NCBI RefSeq assembly: GCF_003384725.1
Contig: NZ_QNVV01000023.1
Span: forward strand, 1-64,000
Length of the DNA: 64,000 nt
Reading direction: 5' to 3'
From: Chryseobacterium pennipullorum
Lineage (GTDB): Bacteria > Bacteroidota > Bacteroidia > Flavobacteriales > Weeksellaceae
How positions within the stretch are numbered: the stretch's first letter is position 1; each line of letters opens with the position of its first letter. Positions 36,043-43,803 of the stretch are shown piece after piece. The translations under genes were made by a program, and so were the position numbers. The notes beneath the pieces are model-generated. The model worked only from the letters and a program-made list of their open reading frames with translations, was not told where the DNA came from and did no database searches.

Positions 36043-36681
36043 ATGACAGGAGCCAAAAAAAATATCATCTTTTCTCTGAAGGTCCTCCTAATAATCGGAT
36101 TTGGGTATTTCTTTTGGCTGATGCTCAAAATCACTCTGGAGTATATCCCTTTTGATCCTAATATCAGCTTTTTAATGATCAAACAGACGGAAGTAGGACA
36201 AAGACCGGAGTATCTCGCATTTTTCTACACTCACGTTTACACCAGTATTTTTGTCCTTCTTTCGGGGTTTCTGGCTATTATCAGAAAAGATTTTGGAATA
36301 AAAACCCTTCACAGAAGTATGGGTAAATTTTATATTTTTCTCATTCTAATATTCGCGGCACCATCGGGAATTTATATGGGGATCTTTGCGAACGGTGGAA
36401 TCTTATCCAAAATCTCCTTTATCATTTTAGGGACAGCATGGTGGTTGTCTACCTTTAAAGCCTATCAGCTGGCCAGGCAGAAGAAATTTAGAGAACACAA
36501 ACAGTGGATGTGGCGAAGCTTTGCGTTCACATTATCAGCCATAACCTTACGGATGTGGAAAGTTATTATTGTATATTTATTCCATCCCAATCCTATGGAT
36601 GTTTACCAGATCATCGCATGGCTGGGCTGGATTCCCAATATCCTTATTATTGAATACTTAATTACAAAAAAACAGATATGA
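36043..36681 (+). CDS. DUF2306 membrane protein
   Basis: A 212-residue protein with about six predicted membrane helices. The sequence around YTHVYTSIFVLLSGFLAI and TLHRSMGKFYIFLILIF holds the conserved His positions of DUF2306. REHKQWMWRSFAFTLSAITLR is the family's signature region, close to the DUF2306/cytochrome-b561-like pattern. It could bind haem through the conserved histidines, but this is inference. It overlaps the YARHG gene by 4 bp. Confidence 0.8.
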   Translation: MTGAKKNIIFSLKVLLIIGFGYFFWLMLKITLEYIPFDPNISFLMIKQTEVGQRPEYLAFFYTHVYTSIFVLLSGFLAIIRKDFGIKTLHRSMGKFYIFLILIFAAPSGIYMGIFANGGILSKISFIILGTAWWLSTFKAYQLARQKKFREHKQWMWRSFAFTLSAITLRMWKVIIVYLFHPNPMDVYQIIAWLGWIPNILIIEYLITKKQI

Positions 36682-37598
36682 AACTCTCACATTACACTTT
36701 GATCTCTTTGATCGCAGTTTCTTTGGCAGGCTGTAAGAAAGAAGGGAAAAACAACGAATCAGGAAAGGACTCCCTGACTGCAAAAAAAGATTCAGTAGTC
36801 ATCCCGGAAGTTCATCAGGAATACTATGGAATTTATACCGGCGAGTTTGCCGGTAAGGAAAAGATGATTGATGAAAGTGATGGCACGGAATATGACGGTG
36901 GCGTTTACAAAAGGATATCTCTGAAAATCAACAGAATTACCAAAGACAGCGTTTATGGGCAAAGTATTGTAGAAGGTACCCAACGTCCTTTCAGAGGGGT
37001 TTTCAATGAATCATCCAAATCATTTGTACTGGACGAGCCAGGAAGTGACAAAACCGATGGCAGATTCGAGGTAAAATTGTCCGGCGACAGCCTGACCGGA
37101 AAATGGAATGCCTTTAATAAAAGTGCCGTAAAAGCTCCTCTAAAAAACCTTAAACTCATCAGGAAAGATTTTGTCTACAATCCGAATTTTATGCTCGATA
37201 AAGATTCTGAGTTGGTCGACTGGTCAAACCCTAAGGATTTTGTAGAAAAATATACGAATGAAGAAACCGGAAAAACGGAGAGCTATACCACATCCAAAAA
37301 CAGGGTGGCTTCTGAAGCGATCTTCAAACTGAATGCATCTACACAAAAACTAACTGAAAAGGAGCTCAAAAATCTGAGAAAACTGGATCTTGAAATTATT
37401 AAAAACTCCGTATTTGCAAGACACGGCTACTCCTTCAAAAAGAATACCTACAGATACTTCTTTGAGCAAACAGACTGGTATATTCCCGTTTCAAATAATG
37501 TAGATAACGAGCTTTCTCCTTTGGAAAAAGAAAACGTCGCTCTTCTGAATCGGTTTACCAAATATGCGGAAGATAAATATGATAGTTTTGGAAGATAA
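36678..37598 (+). CDS. YARHG-domain lipoprotein
   Basis: A 306-residue protein. The lipoprotein signal ends LAGC with Cys19 followed by KKEG. The middle domain (about 50-170) is beta-rich. The C-terminal YARHG domain (about 225-300) shows LRKLDLEIIKNSVFARHGYS, then RYFFEQTDWYIP; the motif is FARHG here. YARHG is an extracellular domain of unknown function. It overlaps the DUF2306 gene by 4 bp and is followed after 12 bp by the second TonB-C-like gene. Confidence 0.85.
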   Translation: MKLSHYTLISLIAVSLAGCKKEGKNNESGKDSLTAKKDSVVIPEVHQEYYGIYTGEFAGKEKMIDESDGTEYDGGVYKRISLKINRITKDSVYGQSIVEGTQRPFRGVFNESSKSFVLDEPGSDKTDGRFEVKLSGDSLTGKWNAFNKSAVKAPLKNLKLIRKDFVYNPNFMLDKDSELVDWSNPKDFVEKYTNEETGKTESYTTSKNRVASEAIFKLNASTQKLTEKELKNLRKLDLEIIKNSVFARHGYSFKKNTYRYFFEQTDWYIPVSNNVDNELSPLEKENVALLNRFTKYAEDKYDSFGR

Positions 37599-37610
37599 AT
37601 TCGAAAAGGA

Positions 37611-38027
37611 ATGAAAAAAATTATGATCATGAGTATCCTGTTATGGGGTACATTTTCTTTAAAAGCCCAACAGGGTTCCGGTGTTCCTCAACACACTGAA
37701 GAGAGACCCGCTTCTCCCGTTGAAGATAAAGGACCAGAATTTCCGGGTGGCATGATTGCCTTTCGAAATGAGTTTGTAAACCAGTTCCGATCTCAGGTAT
37801 TGCTTGATGCAGGAGTTAAAGAAGCATCGGCGGTTGCCACTTTTGTCATTGAAAAAGATGGCAGCATGTCCAATATTACGATGGAATCCAATGATAATAA
37901 AGCCATTAAAGACGAATTCATAAAAGCGCTTAAAAAAATCAAAACAAAATGGATTCCCGGAGAAAAAAATGGAGAAATAGTACGGGTAAGAGCCAGACAG
38001 CCTTTAGTATTTAAAACTACAAAATAG
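37611..38027 (+). CDS. Short secreted TonB-C-like protein, paralogue
   Basis: A 138-residue protein. The signal peptide is about 1-20 (SILLWGTFSLKAQQ). It shares PEFPGGMIAFRNEF and the end KTKWIPGEKNGEIV with the protein at 35629. The first reading of these two as TonB proteins is rejected because neither has a membrane anchor. The pair brackets the DUF2306 and YARHG genes. A duplication followed by divergence is the simplest explanation. Confidence 0.72.
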   Translation: MKKIMIMSILLWGTFSLKAQQGSGVPQHTEERPASPVEDKGPEFPGGMIAFRNEFVNQFRSQVLLDAGVKEASAVATFVIEKDGSMSNITMESNDNKAIKDEFIKALKKIKTKWIPGEKNGEIVRVRARQPLVFKTTK

Positions 38028-38040
38028 AACCTATATAGAT

Positions 38041-38433
38041 TTACAAAGCCTTCAATTCTTTTGAAGGCTTCATTTTTACTCCAATATAAAGCAACAGACA
38101 ACCTACAGCATAGCAAAGAATATCAATCCATGAAAAAGAATTTCCGATTACTATATACATTATACTTCCAGGCCTGAAACCCAACTTCTCCGCAATATTG
38201 AAATATTGGGCAAATTCTACAATGCACGAAAAGATTAGTATTCCAAAAATAAGTTTATAATCATTTACTTTGATAAAACTTTTAACAAAGGTATACAGAA
38301 GCATAACTACGATAACATCACCCAGGTAGGCTCTAACGAAGAAGATATCCTTCAGTATGGTGGCTATTAACACTTCTGCGAGAAAAATAAAAACAGTAAG
38401 GAACAGGTAAGGCAAGCTGAATTTTAATTTCAT
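38041..38433 (-). CDS. DUF2809 membrane protein
   Basis: A 130-residue protein with about four predicted membrane helices. It includes the family region RAYLGDVIVVMLLYTFVKSF and the FAQYFNIAEKLGFRPGSI loop, then an end helix SWIDILCYAVGCLLLYIG. This matches the small DUF2809 family (about 130 residues). The function is unknown. It sits between the YARHG set and the thioredoxin genes. Confidence 0.82.
   Translation of the reverse strand: MKLKFSLPYLFLTVFIFLAEVLIATILKDIFFVRAYLGDVIVVMLLYTFVKSFIKVNDYKLIFGILIFSCIVEFAQYFNIAEKLGFRPGSIMYIVIGNSFSWIDILCYAVGCLLLYIGVKMKPSKELKAL
38046..38070. terminator. Bidirectional hairpin at a convergent end
   Basis: AAGCCTTCAA pairs with TTGAAGGCTT around a 5-base loop. 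It overlaps the last codons of the DUF2809 gene and follows the TonB-C-like gene. Confidence 0.65.
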
Positions 38434-38455
38434 TTCAATCGGAGATTTATGACAT

Positions 38456-38490
38456 AAAAAATCGGTGTTCCGGGAACACCGATTTTTTTT
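38456..38490 (-). terminator. Strong terminator of the thioredoxin-fold pair
   Basis: ATCGGTGTTCC and GGAACACCGAT form an 11-bp stem with one loop base between them and A and T tracts outside. Confidence 0.85.
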
Positions 38491-38506
38491 AATATCTGGA
38501 AATATA

Positions 38507-39163
38507 TTATTTCTTTACTTTGATTGTACATCCGATGGCCACCGTTTTGGTCATTTTTACCGGTTCTCCTTTTATCAGAGCATTTATGGCATCCTGAGCA
38601 TAGTATTCTGATACATCAGCGGGATTATCATAATTGTTGTCAATAGCTCCAATATATTTCACGATATTCTTACCTTTTTCTTTTTGCAATACGAAGACAT
38701 GAGGTGTTTTCGTGGCACCATATTGCGGATATACCTTTTGCCCCTCATCTACCAGATACGGAAAGGTAAAGCCTTTCTGCCTAGCCCTGTCGATCATCTG
38801 TTGATAACCGTCTTCAGGCTGTACGTTAGGATCATTGGGATTGATAGCAATCACAGGATATCCCAGATCCTTATATTTTTTATCCAGTTCGATAATCCTG
38901 TCTTCATATTTCTTGGCATACGGGCAGTGGTTGCAGGTAAATATCACAATAAATCCTTTAGCGCTTTTATAATCACTTAAGGAGACCATTTTACCATCAA
39001 TATTTTTAAGCTTAAAATCTGCAGCTTCATCTCCTACTTCATACCCTTTGACTGAAGATGAACGTTCTGTCCCCTGTCTGTCTCCATGATGATCTGCCGT
39101 TGTAAAACTGAGAAGACCAAGCCCGGCAACGAAGGCCATCATTAAAATTTTAATATTTTTCAT
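38507..39163 (-). CDS. Thioredoxin-fold protein (AhpC/TSA-like)
   Basis: A 218-residue protein. A signal-like hydrophobic start (about 1-22) is followed by a thioredoxin fold with FIVIFTCNHCPYAKKYEDRI, giving the redox motif Cys77-Asn-His-Cys80. Further segments are YPVIAINPNDPNVQPEDGYQ and TKTPHVFVLQ, where the Pro is the cis-proline. It is probably periplasmic and may act in thiol-disulfide or peroxide chemistry. It lies 9 bp after the TlpA-like gene, so they form one operon. Confidence 0.85.
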   Translation of the reverse strand: MKNIKILMMAFVAGLGLLSFTTADHHGDRQGTERSSSVKGYEVGDEAADFKLKNIDGKMVSLSDYKSAKGFIVIFTCNHCPYAKKYEDRIIELDKKYKDLGYPVIAINPNDPNVQPEDGYQQMIDRARQKGFTFPYLVDEGQKVYPQYGATKTPHVFVLQKEKGKNIVKYIGAIDNNYDNPADVSEYYAQDAINALIKGEPVKMTKTVAIGCTIKVKK

Positions 39164-39172
39164 AGCAACTAT

Positions 39173-39661
39173 TTATTGTAAATTTTCTTTAATTGTTTTT
39201 TCCAGCTCCTCCTTACTCATTTCACCATCATTAAAGTGAAACTTTTCTCCATTTTTATAAAACAACGTAACGGGAATATTCCCATCCCAGTTTTGCTCAA
39301 ATCTGGGAATCCACGTGTTCATCCTTTTGATATCATCCAACAGCACTACCTCTGCGGTAAGGTTTTTATTTTTGATAAATTTCAATACGCGGTCCTTATC
39401 TGCGAGCCGGTCCAGAGACACCAAAATCATTTTAAAATCCTGTCGGTCAGCATATTGCCCATTGACTTCCATAAAATCCGGAAGCTCTTTGACACAAGGC
39501 GCACAGGTTGTCGACCAGAAATTGACCACAACCAGCTTATTCTTTTCCAACTGAATCCGTTTTTCAAGATCTTCGTACTTCATGATGGTAATCTGAGCCT
39601 GCTGAGCCTTGAAAGCTGCGCAGAACAGGAATATCATCAGTAATATTATCCAATTCTTCAT
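39173..39661 (-). CDS. TlpA-like thiol-disulfide oxidoreductase
   Basis: 162 residues from the ATG at 39661. The signal peptide is about 1-20 (IFLFCAAFKAQQ). A thioredoxin fold with VVNFWSTTCAPCVKELP gives the motif Cys53-Ala-Pro-Cys56, and GNIPVTLFYKNGE carries the cis-proline. It should act in the periplasm on disulfides. It is divergent from the peptide array at 39811, with 149 bp between. A role in peptide oxidation is possible but not shown. Confidence 0.88.
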   Translation of the reverse strand: MKNWIILLMIFLFCAAFKAQQAQITIMKYEDLEKRIQLEKNKLVVVNFWSTTCAPCVKELPDFMEVNGQYADRQDFKMILVSLDRLADKDRVLKFIKNKNLTAEVVLLDDIKRMNTWIPRFEQNWDGNIPVTLFYKNGEKFHFNDGEMSKEELEKTIKENLQ

Positions 39662-39757
39662 ATTCAAAAGTAACGAATGCTTTCTTTCCCTATGAGCATC
39701 AACCTGTTAAACTTTGTTAATAATTTCAACAATTACATTAATTTCTTTCACCTGATA

Positions 39758-39787
39758 TTGAATTATTCAAAATAAAATGTAACTTAG
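39758..39787 (+). promoter_or_regulatory. Promoter of the peptide array
   Basis: TTG (39758-39760) and TAACTTAG (39780-39787) are separated by 19 bp, the spacing of the Bacteroidetes -33/-7 promoter. The -7 box departs from TAnnTTTG at one base. The first peptide starts at 39811. Confidence 0.5.
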
Positions 39788-39810
39788 CTTATCATCAAAC
39801 TAAAATTACC

Positions 39811-39966
39811 ATGAAAAAATTAAACATCCAAAAAAGAAAGTTAACAAAATCAGAATTAAAAGAAATCAATGGAGGTATTGTTGTAAGATGCCGTCCAGGC
39901 TTTTGTATACATGATTCCGGAATGCTTGAACCAGGTCTTGTAGGAGAAGGCGGATACTGCTGTTAA
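39811..39966 (+). CDS. Bacteriocin-like Cys-rich peptide 1
   Basis: 51 residues. The leader is MKKLNIQKRKLTKSELKEIN, ending in GG at 21-22, the expected cleavage point for a double-glycine leader. The core begins IVVRCRPGFC and ends GEGGYCC, with cysteines at 27, 32, 50 and 51. It is the first of six tandem genes with near-identical leaders. No SD sequence is obvious, as usual in the group. Secretion by a C39-peptidase ABC transporter would be expected, but none is present here. Confidence 0.85.
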   Translation: MKKLNIQKRKLTKSELKEINGGIVVRCRPGFCIHDSGMLEPGLVGEGGYCC

Positions 39967-39995
39967 TTTAATAATCACAAAAAAAAATAACTATC

Positions 39996-40154
39996 ATGAA
40001 AAAATCAATCATTCAAAAGAAGAAACTAACTAAAAAAGAGTTAAAAGAGATCAATGGCGGAAACAGTGTTTTCTGCGTGGAAGGATTTTGTATGGTTCCG
40101 GGTTCGGATGAGTACAGAATAGGACGTGTAGGAAGAGACGGATACTGCTGTTAA
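39996..40154 (+). CDS. Bacteriocin-like Cys-rich peptide 2
   Basis: 52 residues. The leader has the same pattern (SIIQKKKLTKKELKEINGG), with GG at 21-22. The core begins NSVFCVEGFC and ends RVGRDGYCC. Four cysteines keep the CX4C plus terminal CC pattern of peptide 1, while the 18 residues between the Cys groups differ. The gap from gene 1 is 29 bp. Leader and termini are conserved and the middle varies. Confidence 0.85.
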   Translation: MKKSIIQKKKLTKKELKEINGGNSVFCVEGFCMVPGSDEYRIGRVGRDGYCC

Positions 40155-40189
40155 TCAACATTTTTTACAAAACTAAACTAAAAACAACC

Positions 40190-40348
40190 ATGAAAAAATC
40201 ACAAATTCAAAAAAAGGCGCTTACTAAAAGTGCATTGAAAGAAATCAATGGAAGCGCTCCCCCTTTATGTATACGGGGTTTTTGTGTACATCCATCAACC
40301 GGTGAACTGATCCCAGGTCTTCTGGGAAGAGACGGTTTTTGCTGCTAA
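40190..40348 (+). CDS. Bacteriocin-like Cys-rich peptide 3
   Basis: 52 residues. The leader is slightly diverged (SQIQKKALTKSALKEIN) and ends in GS instead of GG. The core begins APPLCIRGFC and ends LLGRDGFCC. It follows peptide 2 after 35 bp and has the same CX4C plus CC layout. The 35-bp spacer is A/T rich with no promoter box, so it is probably one transcript. Confidence 0.85.
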   Translation: MKKSQIQKKALTKSALKEINGSAPPLCIRGFCVHPSTGELIPGLLGRDGFCC

Positions 40349-40385
40349 TCACACCGAAAAAGACAATCATCAAAATTAAAATACT

Positions 40386-40547
40386 ATGAAAAAGTCTACC
40401 ATTCAAAAAAGAAAGCTTAGCAAAAGAGATTTAAAAGAAATTAATGGCTCAGGACCTCATTGCCCGATCGTATTCAGCTGCTTCGACCGTTATACAGGAG
40501 AAGAGCAGATGGGAGTACAGGGAATTCAGGACGGACCTTGCTGCTAA
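40386..40547 (+). CDS. Bacteriocin-like Cys-rich peptide 4 (second core type)
   Basis: 53 residues. The leader is STIQKRKLSKRDLKEIN with GS. The core is a different subfamily: GPHCPIVFSC, then TGEEQMGVQGIQDGPCC. The first pair is spaced CX5C rather than CX4C, and the end is QDGPCC. Peptide 6 has this same type. A hairpin (40563-40588) follows and may end the first transcript. Confidence 0.85.
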   Translation: MKKSTIQKRKLSKRDLKEINGSGPHCPIVFSCFDRYTGEEQMGVQGIQDGPCC

Positions 40548-40562
40548 TACCTGAAACATACA

Positions 40563-40588
40563 AATGACCGGATGGATGTCCGGTCATT
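40563..40588 (+). terminator. Hairpin inside the peptide array
   Basis: AATGACCGGA (40563-40572) pairs with TCCGGTCATT (40579-40588). It splits the array into four genes plus two genes. The T tail is short, so attenuation rather than full stop is possible. Confidence 0.6.
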
Positions 40589-40696
40589 TCCATGATTGAC
40601 TATTTCTGTTGAAGTCACCTTGGCGACTGAAGAGAACATAACATACTAATGATCAACAAATTAACGTTATCATATAACAACCAAATCAACAACATT

Positions 40697-40858
40697 ATGA
40701 AAAATTCGAACATTCAAAAAAGAAAACTCACCAAGACTGAGTTGAAAGAAATTAACGGTGGAGCGGCGGCATGTGCGGAAGGTCTGTGTAAACTGAGAGG
40801 GGTTCCGTCTCATTTCATGATCATCGGGCCTGTGGGCAAAAACGGATACTGCTGTTAA
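40697..40858 (+). CDS. Bacteriocin-like Cys-rich peptide 5
   Basis: 53 residues from the ATG at 40697. An in-frame ATG at 40649 would add 16 residues outside the conserved leader and is rejected. The leader is MKNSNIQKRKLTKTELKEIN with GG. The core starts AAACAEGLC, has an RGVPSHFMIIG middle unlike the others, and ends VGKNGYCC. It is separated from peptide 4 by 149 bp, which could contain a second promoter. Confidence 0.85.
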   Translation: MKNSNIQKRKLTKTELKEINGGAAACAEGLCKLRGVPSHFMIIGPVGKNGYCC

Positions 40859-40900
40859 ACAGTGCCTTCAACGTTATATCACAACCTAATTAAAATTGCT

Positions 40901-41062
40901 ATGAAAAAAACCAACATTCAGAAAAGAAAACTGACTAAAAAAGAGATGAAACAAATCAGCGGAGCCGGACCTGTATGTCCATTGGTGGTAAGCTGCATTG
41001 ATCCAAACACCGGACAGGAATTGTATGGTGTTCACGGGATTCAGGACGGGCCTTGCTGCTAA
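40901..41062 (+). CDS. Bacteriocin-like Cys-rich peptide 6 (second core type)
   Basis: 53 residues from the ATG at 40901. An in-frame upstream start at 40862 would add 13 unconserved residues and is rejected. The leader TNIQKRKLTKKEMKQIS ends in GA in place of GG. The core GPVCPLVVSC, then TGQELYGVHGIQDGPCC, is a close paralogue of peptide 4. It is followed by a terminator shared with mutS. Confidence 0.85.
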   Translation: MKKTNIQKRKLTKKEMKQISGAGPVCPLVVSCIDPNTGQELYGVHGIQDGPCC

Positions 41063-41074
41063 TTGACTGAACTC

Positions 41075-41114
41075 AAAAAAAATGATTGGATTATCCTCCA
41101 ATCATTTTTTTTAT
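41075..41114. terminator. Bidirectional terminator between peptide array and mutS
   Basis: AAAAAAAATGATTGGA pairs with TCCAATCATTTTTTTT around a 6-base loop. It overlaps the last codons of mutS, which is convergent with the array. Confidence 0.88.
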
Positions 41115-43679
41115 GGCATTCAGCTTCATCAACGCTTCAATAGGTGTCAGCGTATTGATATCTATTTTTGTCAGCTCTTCGCGGATGTTCTCCAGGACCG
41201 GGTCATCCAGCTGGAAAAATGAAAGCTGCATATTTTCCTCGGTCACCCTCTTAATATTTTCGGATGTCCCACCACCCTGCGTTCTGCTGGCTTCCAGGGT
41301 TTTAAGAATCTCATTTGCTCTATTCACTACTTTAGAAGGCATTCCTGCAAGTTTGGCAACGTGAATACCAAAGCTGTGCTCACTTCCGCCCGGAATCAGC
41401 TTTCTCAGGAAAATAATATTTCCTTTATTCTCCTGGATTGAAACATGGAAGTTTTTGACCCGTTCAAAATTCACTGTCATTTCGTTCAGCTCATGGTAGT
41501 GGGTTGCAAATAAGGTTTTGGACTGTGTAGGATGCTGATGAAGATATTCGGCAATAGCCCAGGCAATGGATACCCCGTCGTAGGTAGAGGTTCCACGTCC
41601 GATCTCGTCCAGTAGGATAAGGCTGCGTTCCGAAATGTTATTCAGAATATTGGCGGCCTCATTCATTTCTACCATGAATGTAGATTCTCCGGCAGAAATA
41701 TTATCTGTAGCACCTACCCGGGTAAAGATCTTGTCAAGCATTCCGATTTCGGCATGCTTTGCAGGAACAAAGCTTCCAATCTGAGCCAGCAGGCATACAA
41801 TGGCAGTCTGGCGCAGTATGGCTGATTTACCTGCCATGTTGGGCCCTGTCACCATAATAATCTGTTGTGAATCCTTATCCAGGAATATATCGTTGGGAAT
41901 ATATTTTTCACCCAACGGAAGTGCATTTTCAATGATTGGGTGTCTTGCTTCTTTTAAGTCGATTGCATATCCGTCATTCAGTACAGGTTTGGTATAGCTT
42001 TCAGATACAGCCAGCTCAGATAGTCCTGCCGCAACATCAAGCTGGGCAATAATATTGGAGTTCCCCTGGATTTGGTCAATATAAACCATTGTTTCTCCAC
42101 ATACATTTCGATACAGCGAGGTTTCCAGAACCCCTATTTTTTCCTCCGCACCCAGAATCTGGCTTTCATATTCTTTTAACTCTTCAGTGATATATCGCTC
42201 AGCGTTCACCAGGGTCTGTTTTCTCACCCAATCGTCCGGAACTTTATCTTTATGAGTATTTCTCACTTCGATATAGTATCCGAAGACATTATTAAAATCT
42301 ATTTTAAGACTGGTAATACCTGTTCTTTCAATCTCCCGCTGACACATCTCATCCAGGAACCCACGGCCTTTACTTTGCAGGTTTCTCAACCTGTCCAGCT
42401 CTTCAGACACTCCTTCCCTGACGATATTTCCCTTGGCAATACTTACCGGTAGTTCTTCATTAAGGTGGTTCTGGAGGTGTGTGATCAATTCTTCAAGGTT
42501 GAATAAGGGCTCAATCCATGCCAGTACATCAGCATAGGGATGCAGCAATGCCTTTATTTTATGTATGTTGATTAAACTTTGTCGAAGATAACCCAGCTCT
42601 TTAGGTGAAATCTTCTCTGCCGCCAGCTTGCCCATCAGTCTGTCCAGGTCGGAAATAGACTTCAGCAGCTGGCTGATTTCATACTTAAGCTGATCATTTT
42701 CATTCAGGAAATCAATCAGGGAAAGCCTCCTCATAATTTCATCCACAGATTTTAAAGGAAGAATAATTCTTCTCCTCAAGAGCCTCCCTCCCATCGGAGT
42801 AGCAGTTTTATCAATGATATCCAGAAGCGATTTTCCCTGTGGATTGCTTGGGTAAACAATTTCCAGGTTTCTTAAGGTAAAGTTATCCATCATCAGATAA
42901 TCTTCCTGTGGGATGATCTGAAGTTTGGTAATATGGGAGAGCAGGTTATGGTGGGTATCCTCCACCAGATAGGCAAAAATAGCCCCTGCTGCCGTGATGG
43001 CCAGAGGAAGATTTTCCACTCCGAATCCTTTTAATGAATTAGTTTTGAAGTGAGCGGTTAACTTTTCGTAGGCAAAATTGTACTGGAATGCCCAGTCTTC
43101 AAGCTTAAAGGCATTTTTATTTTTAAACTGTTCCGGAATTTGCACACTCCTCTGGAAAATAATCTCACTCGGGTCAAAAGTATTGACGATATGCAGCAGC
43201 TTCTCAAGGTTTCCTTCACTTACCAGAAACTCTCCCGTAGAGATATCGACCAGCGCAATCCCATATTTCTCTTTTTCCTTATGCAAAGAAAGCAGGAAAT
43301 TATTCTTTTTGGAATTAAGAACCTGGTCGTTGAAGGTTACCCCGGGAGTCACCAGCTCTGTCACTCCTCTTTTTACAATTCCTTTTACCATTTTTGGATC
43401 TTCGAGCTGATCACAGATCGCAACCCGCATGCCCGCTCTTACCAGCTTCGGAAGATAGGAATCTATTGAATGGTGCGGAAAACCGGCCAGTTCTACACTC
43501 CCTTCCCCGTTATTTCTTTTGGTAAGAACGATACCCAGAATCTGGGAGGTCTTCACGGCATCCTGCCCAAAAGTTTCATAAAAATCTCCTACCCTGAAAA
43601 GTAACAGTGCATCAGGATATTTACCCTTGATGGTATTATACTGCGTCATAAGTGGAGTTTCCTTCTTCGATTTTGCCAT
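41091..43679 (-). CDS. mutS: DNA mismatch repair protein MutS
   Basis: An 862-residue protein of normal MutS1 length. The mismatch-reading Phe-x-Glu motif is FYE at 33-35 in GDFYETFG. The connector and lever domains follow. The ATPase has Walker A GPNMAGKS at 612-619, Walker B LILLDEIGRGTSTYDG and the ATHYHEL switch. A helix-turn-helix dimerisation end follows. It recognises mispairs and small loops and recruits MutL. The start is an ATG at 43679, with a TAAATTTG box 17 bp upstream. Confidence 0.97.
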   Translation of the reverse strand: MAKSKKETPLMTQYNTIKGKYPDALLLFRVGDFYETFGQDAVKTSQILGIVLTKRNNGEGSVELAGFPHHSIDSYLPKLVRAGMRVAICDQLEDPKMVKGIVKRGVTELVTPGVTFNDQVLNSKKNNFLLSLHKEKEKYGIALVDISTGEFLVSEGNLEKLLHIVNTFDPSEIIFQRSVQIPEQFKNKNAFKLEDWAFQYNFAYEKLTAHFKTNSLKGFGVENLPLAITAAGAIFAYLVEDTHHNLLSHITKLQIIPQEDYLMMDNFTLRNLEIVYPSNPQGKSLLDIIDKTATPMGGRLLRRRIILPLKSVDEIMRRLSLIDFLNENDQLKYEISQLLKSISDLDRLMGKLAAEKISPKELGYLRQSLINIHKIKALLHPYADVLAWIEPLFNLEELITHLQNHLNEELPVSIAKGNIVREGVSEELDRLRNLQSKGRGFLDEMCQREIERTGITSLKIDFNNVFGYYIEVRNTHKDKVPDDWVRKQTLVNAERYITEELKEYESQILGAEEKIGVLETSLYRNVCGETMVYIDQIQGNSNIIAQLDVAAGLSELAVSESYTKPVLNDGYAIDLKEARHPIIENALPLGEKYIPNDIFLDKDSQQIIMVTGPNMAGKSAILRQTAIVCLLAQIGSFVPAKHAEIGMLDKIFTRVGATDNISAGESTFMVEMNEAANILNNISERSLILLDEIGRGTSTYDGVSIAWAIAEYLHQHPTQSKTLFATHYHELNEMTVNFERVKNFHVSIQENKGNIIFLRKLIPGGSEHSFGIHVAKLAGMPSKVVNRANEILKTLEASRTQGGGTSENIKRVTEENMQLSFFQLDDPVLENIREELTKIDINTLTPIEALMKLNAIKKMIGG

Positions 43680-43695
43680 AGTAAAAAATGAGCCC

Positions 43696-43703
43696 CAAAT
43701 TTA
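43696..43703 (-). promoter_or_regulatory. -7 box of mutS
   Basis: CAAATTTA on the plus strand reads TAAATTTG on the minus strand, 17 bp upstream of the start codon. Confidence 0.55.
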
Positions 43704-43803
43704 AAAAAATAAATTCAGGGTTCGTGAATTGTTTATACGTTAATCTTATAACAAACTTTTCCCTGTCAATAAATAATTGTATTTTCACCCTAAAATCATA
43801 TTC

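Noticed and set aside
39665..39672. A TACTTTTG box upstream of the TlpA-like gene as its promoter.
   Set aside because: It lies only 4 bp from the chosen ATG, so transcription would begin inside the gene.
40649..40696. Longer N-termini for peptide 5 (and similarly for peptide 6 at 40862).
   Set aside because: The conserved leader begins at the inner ATG in all six members; the extra residues are unconserved.
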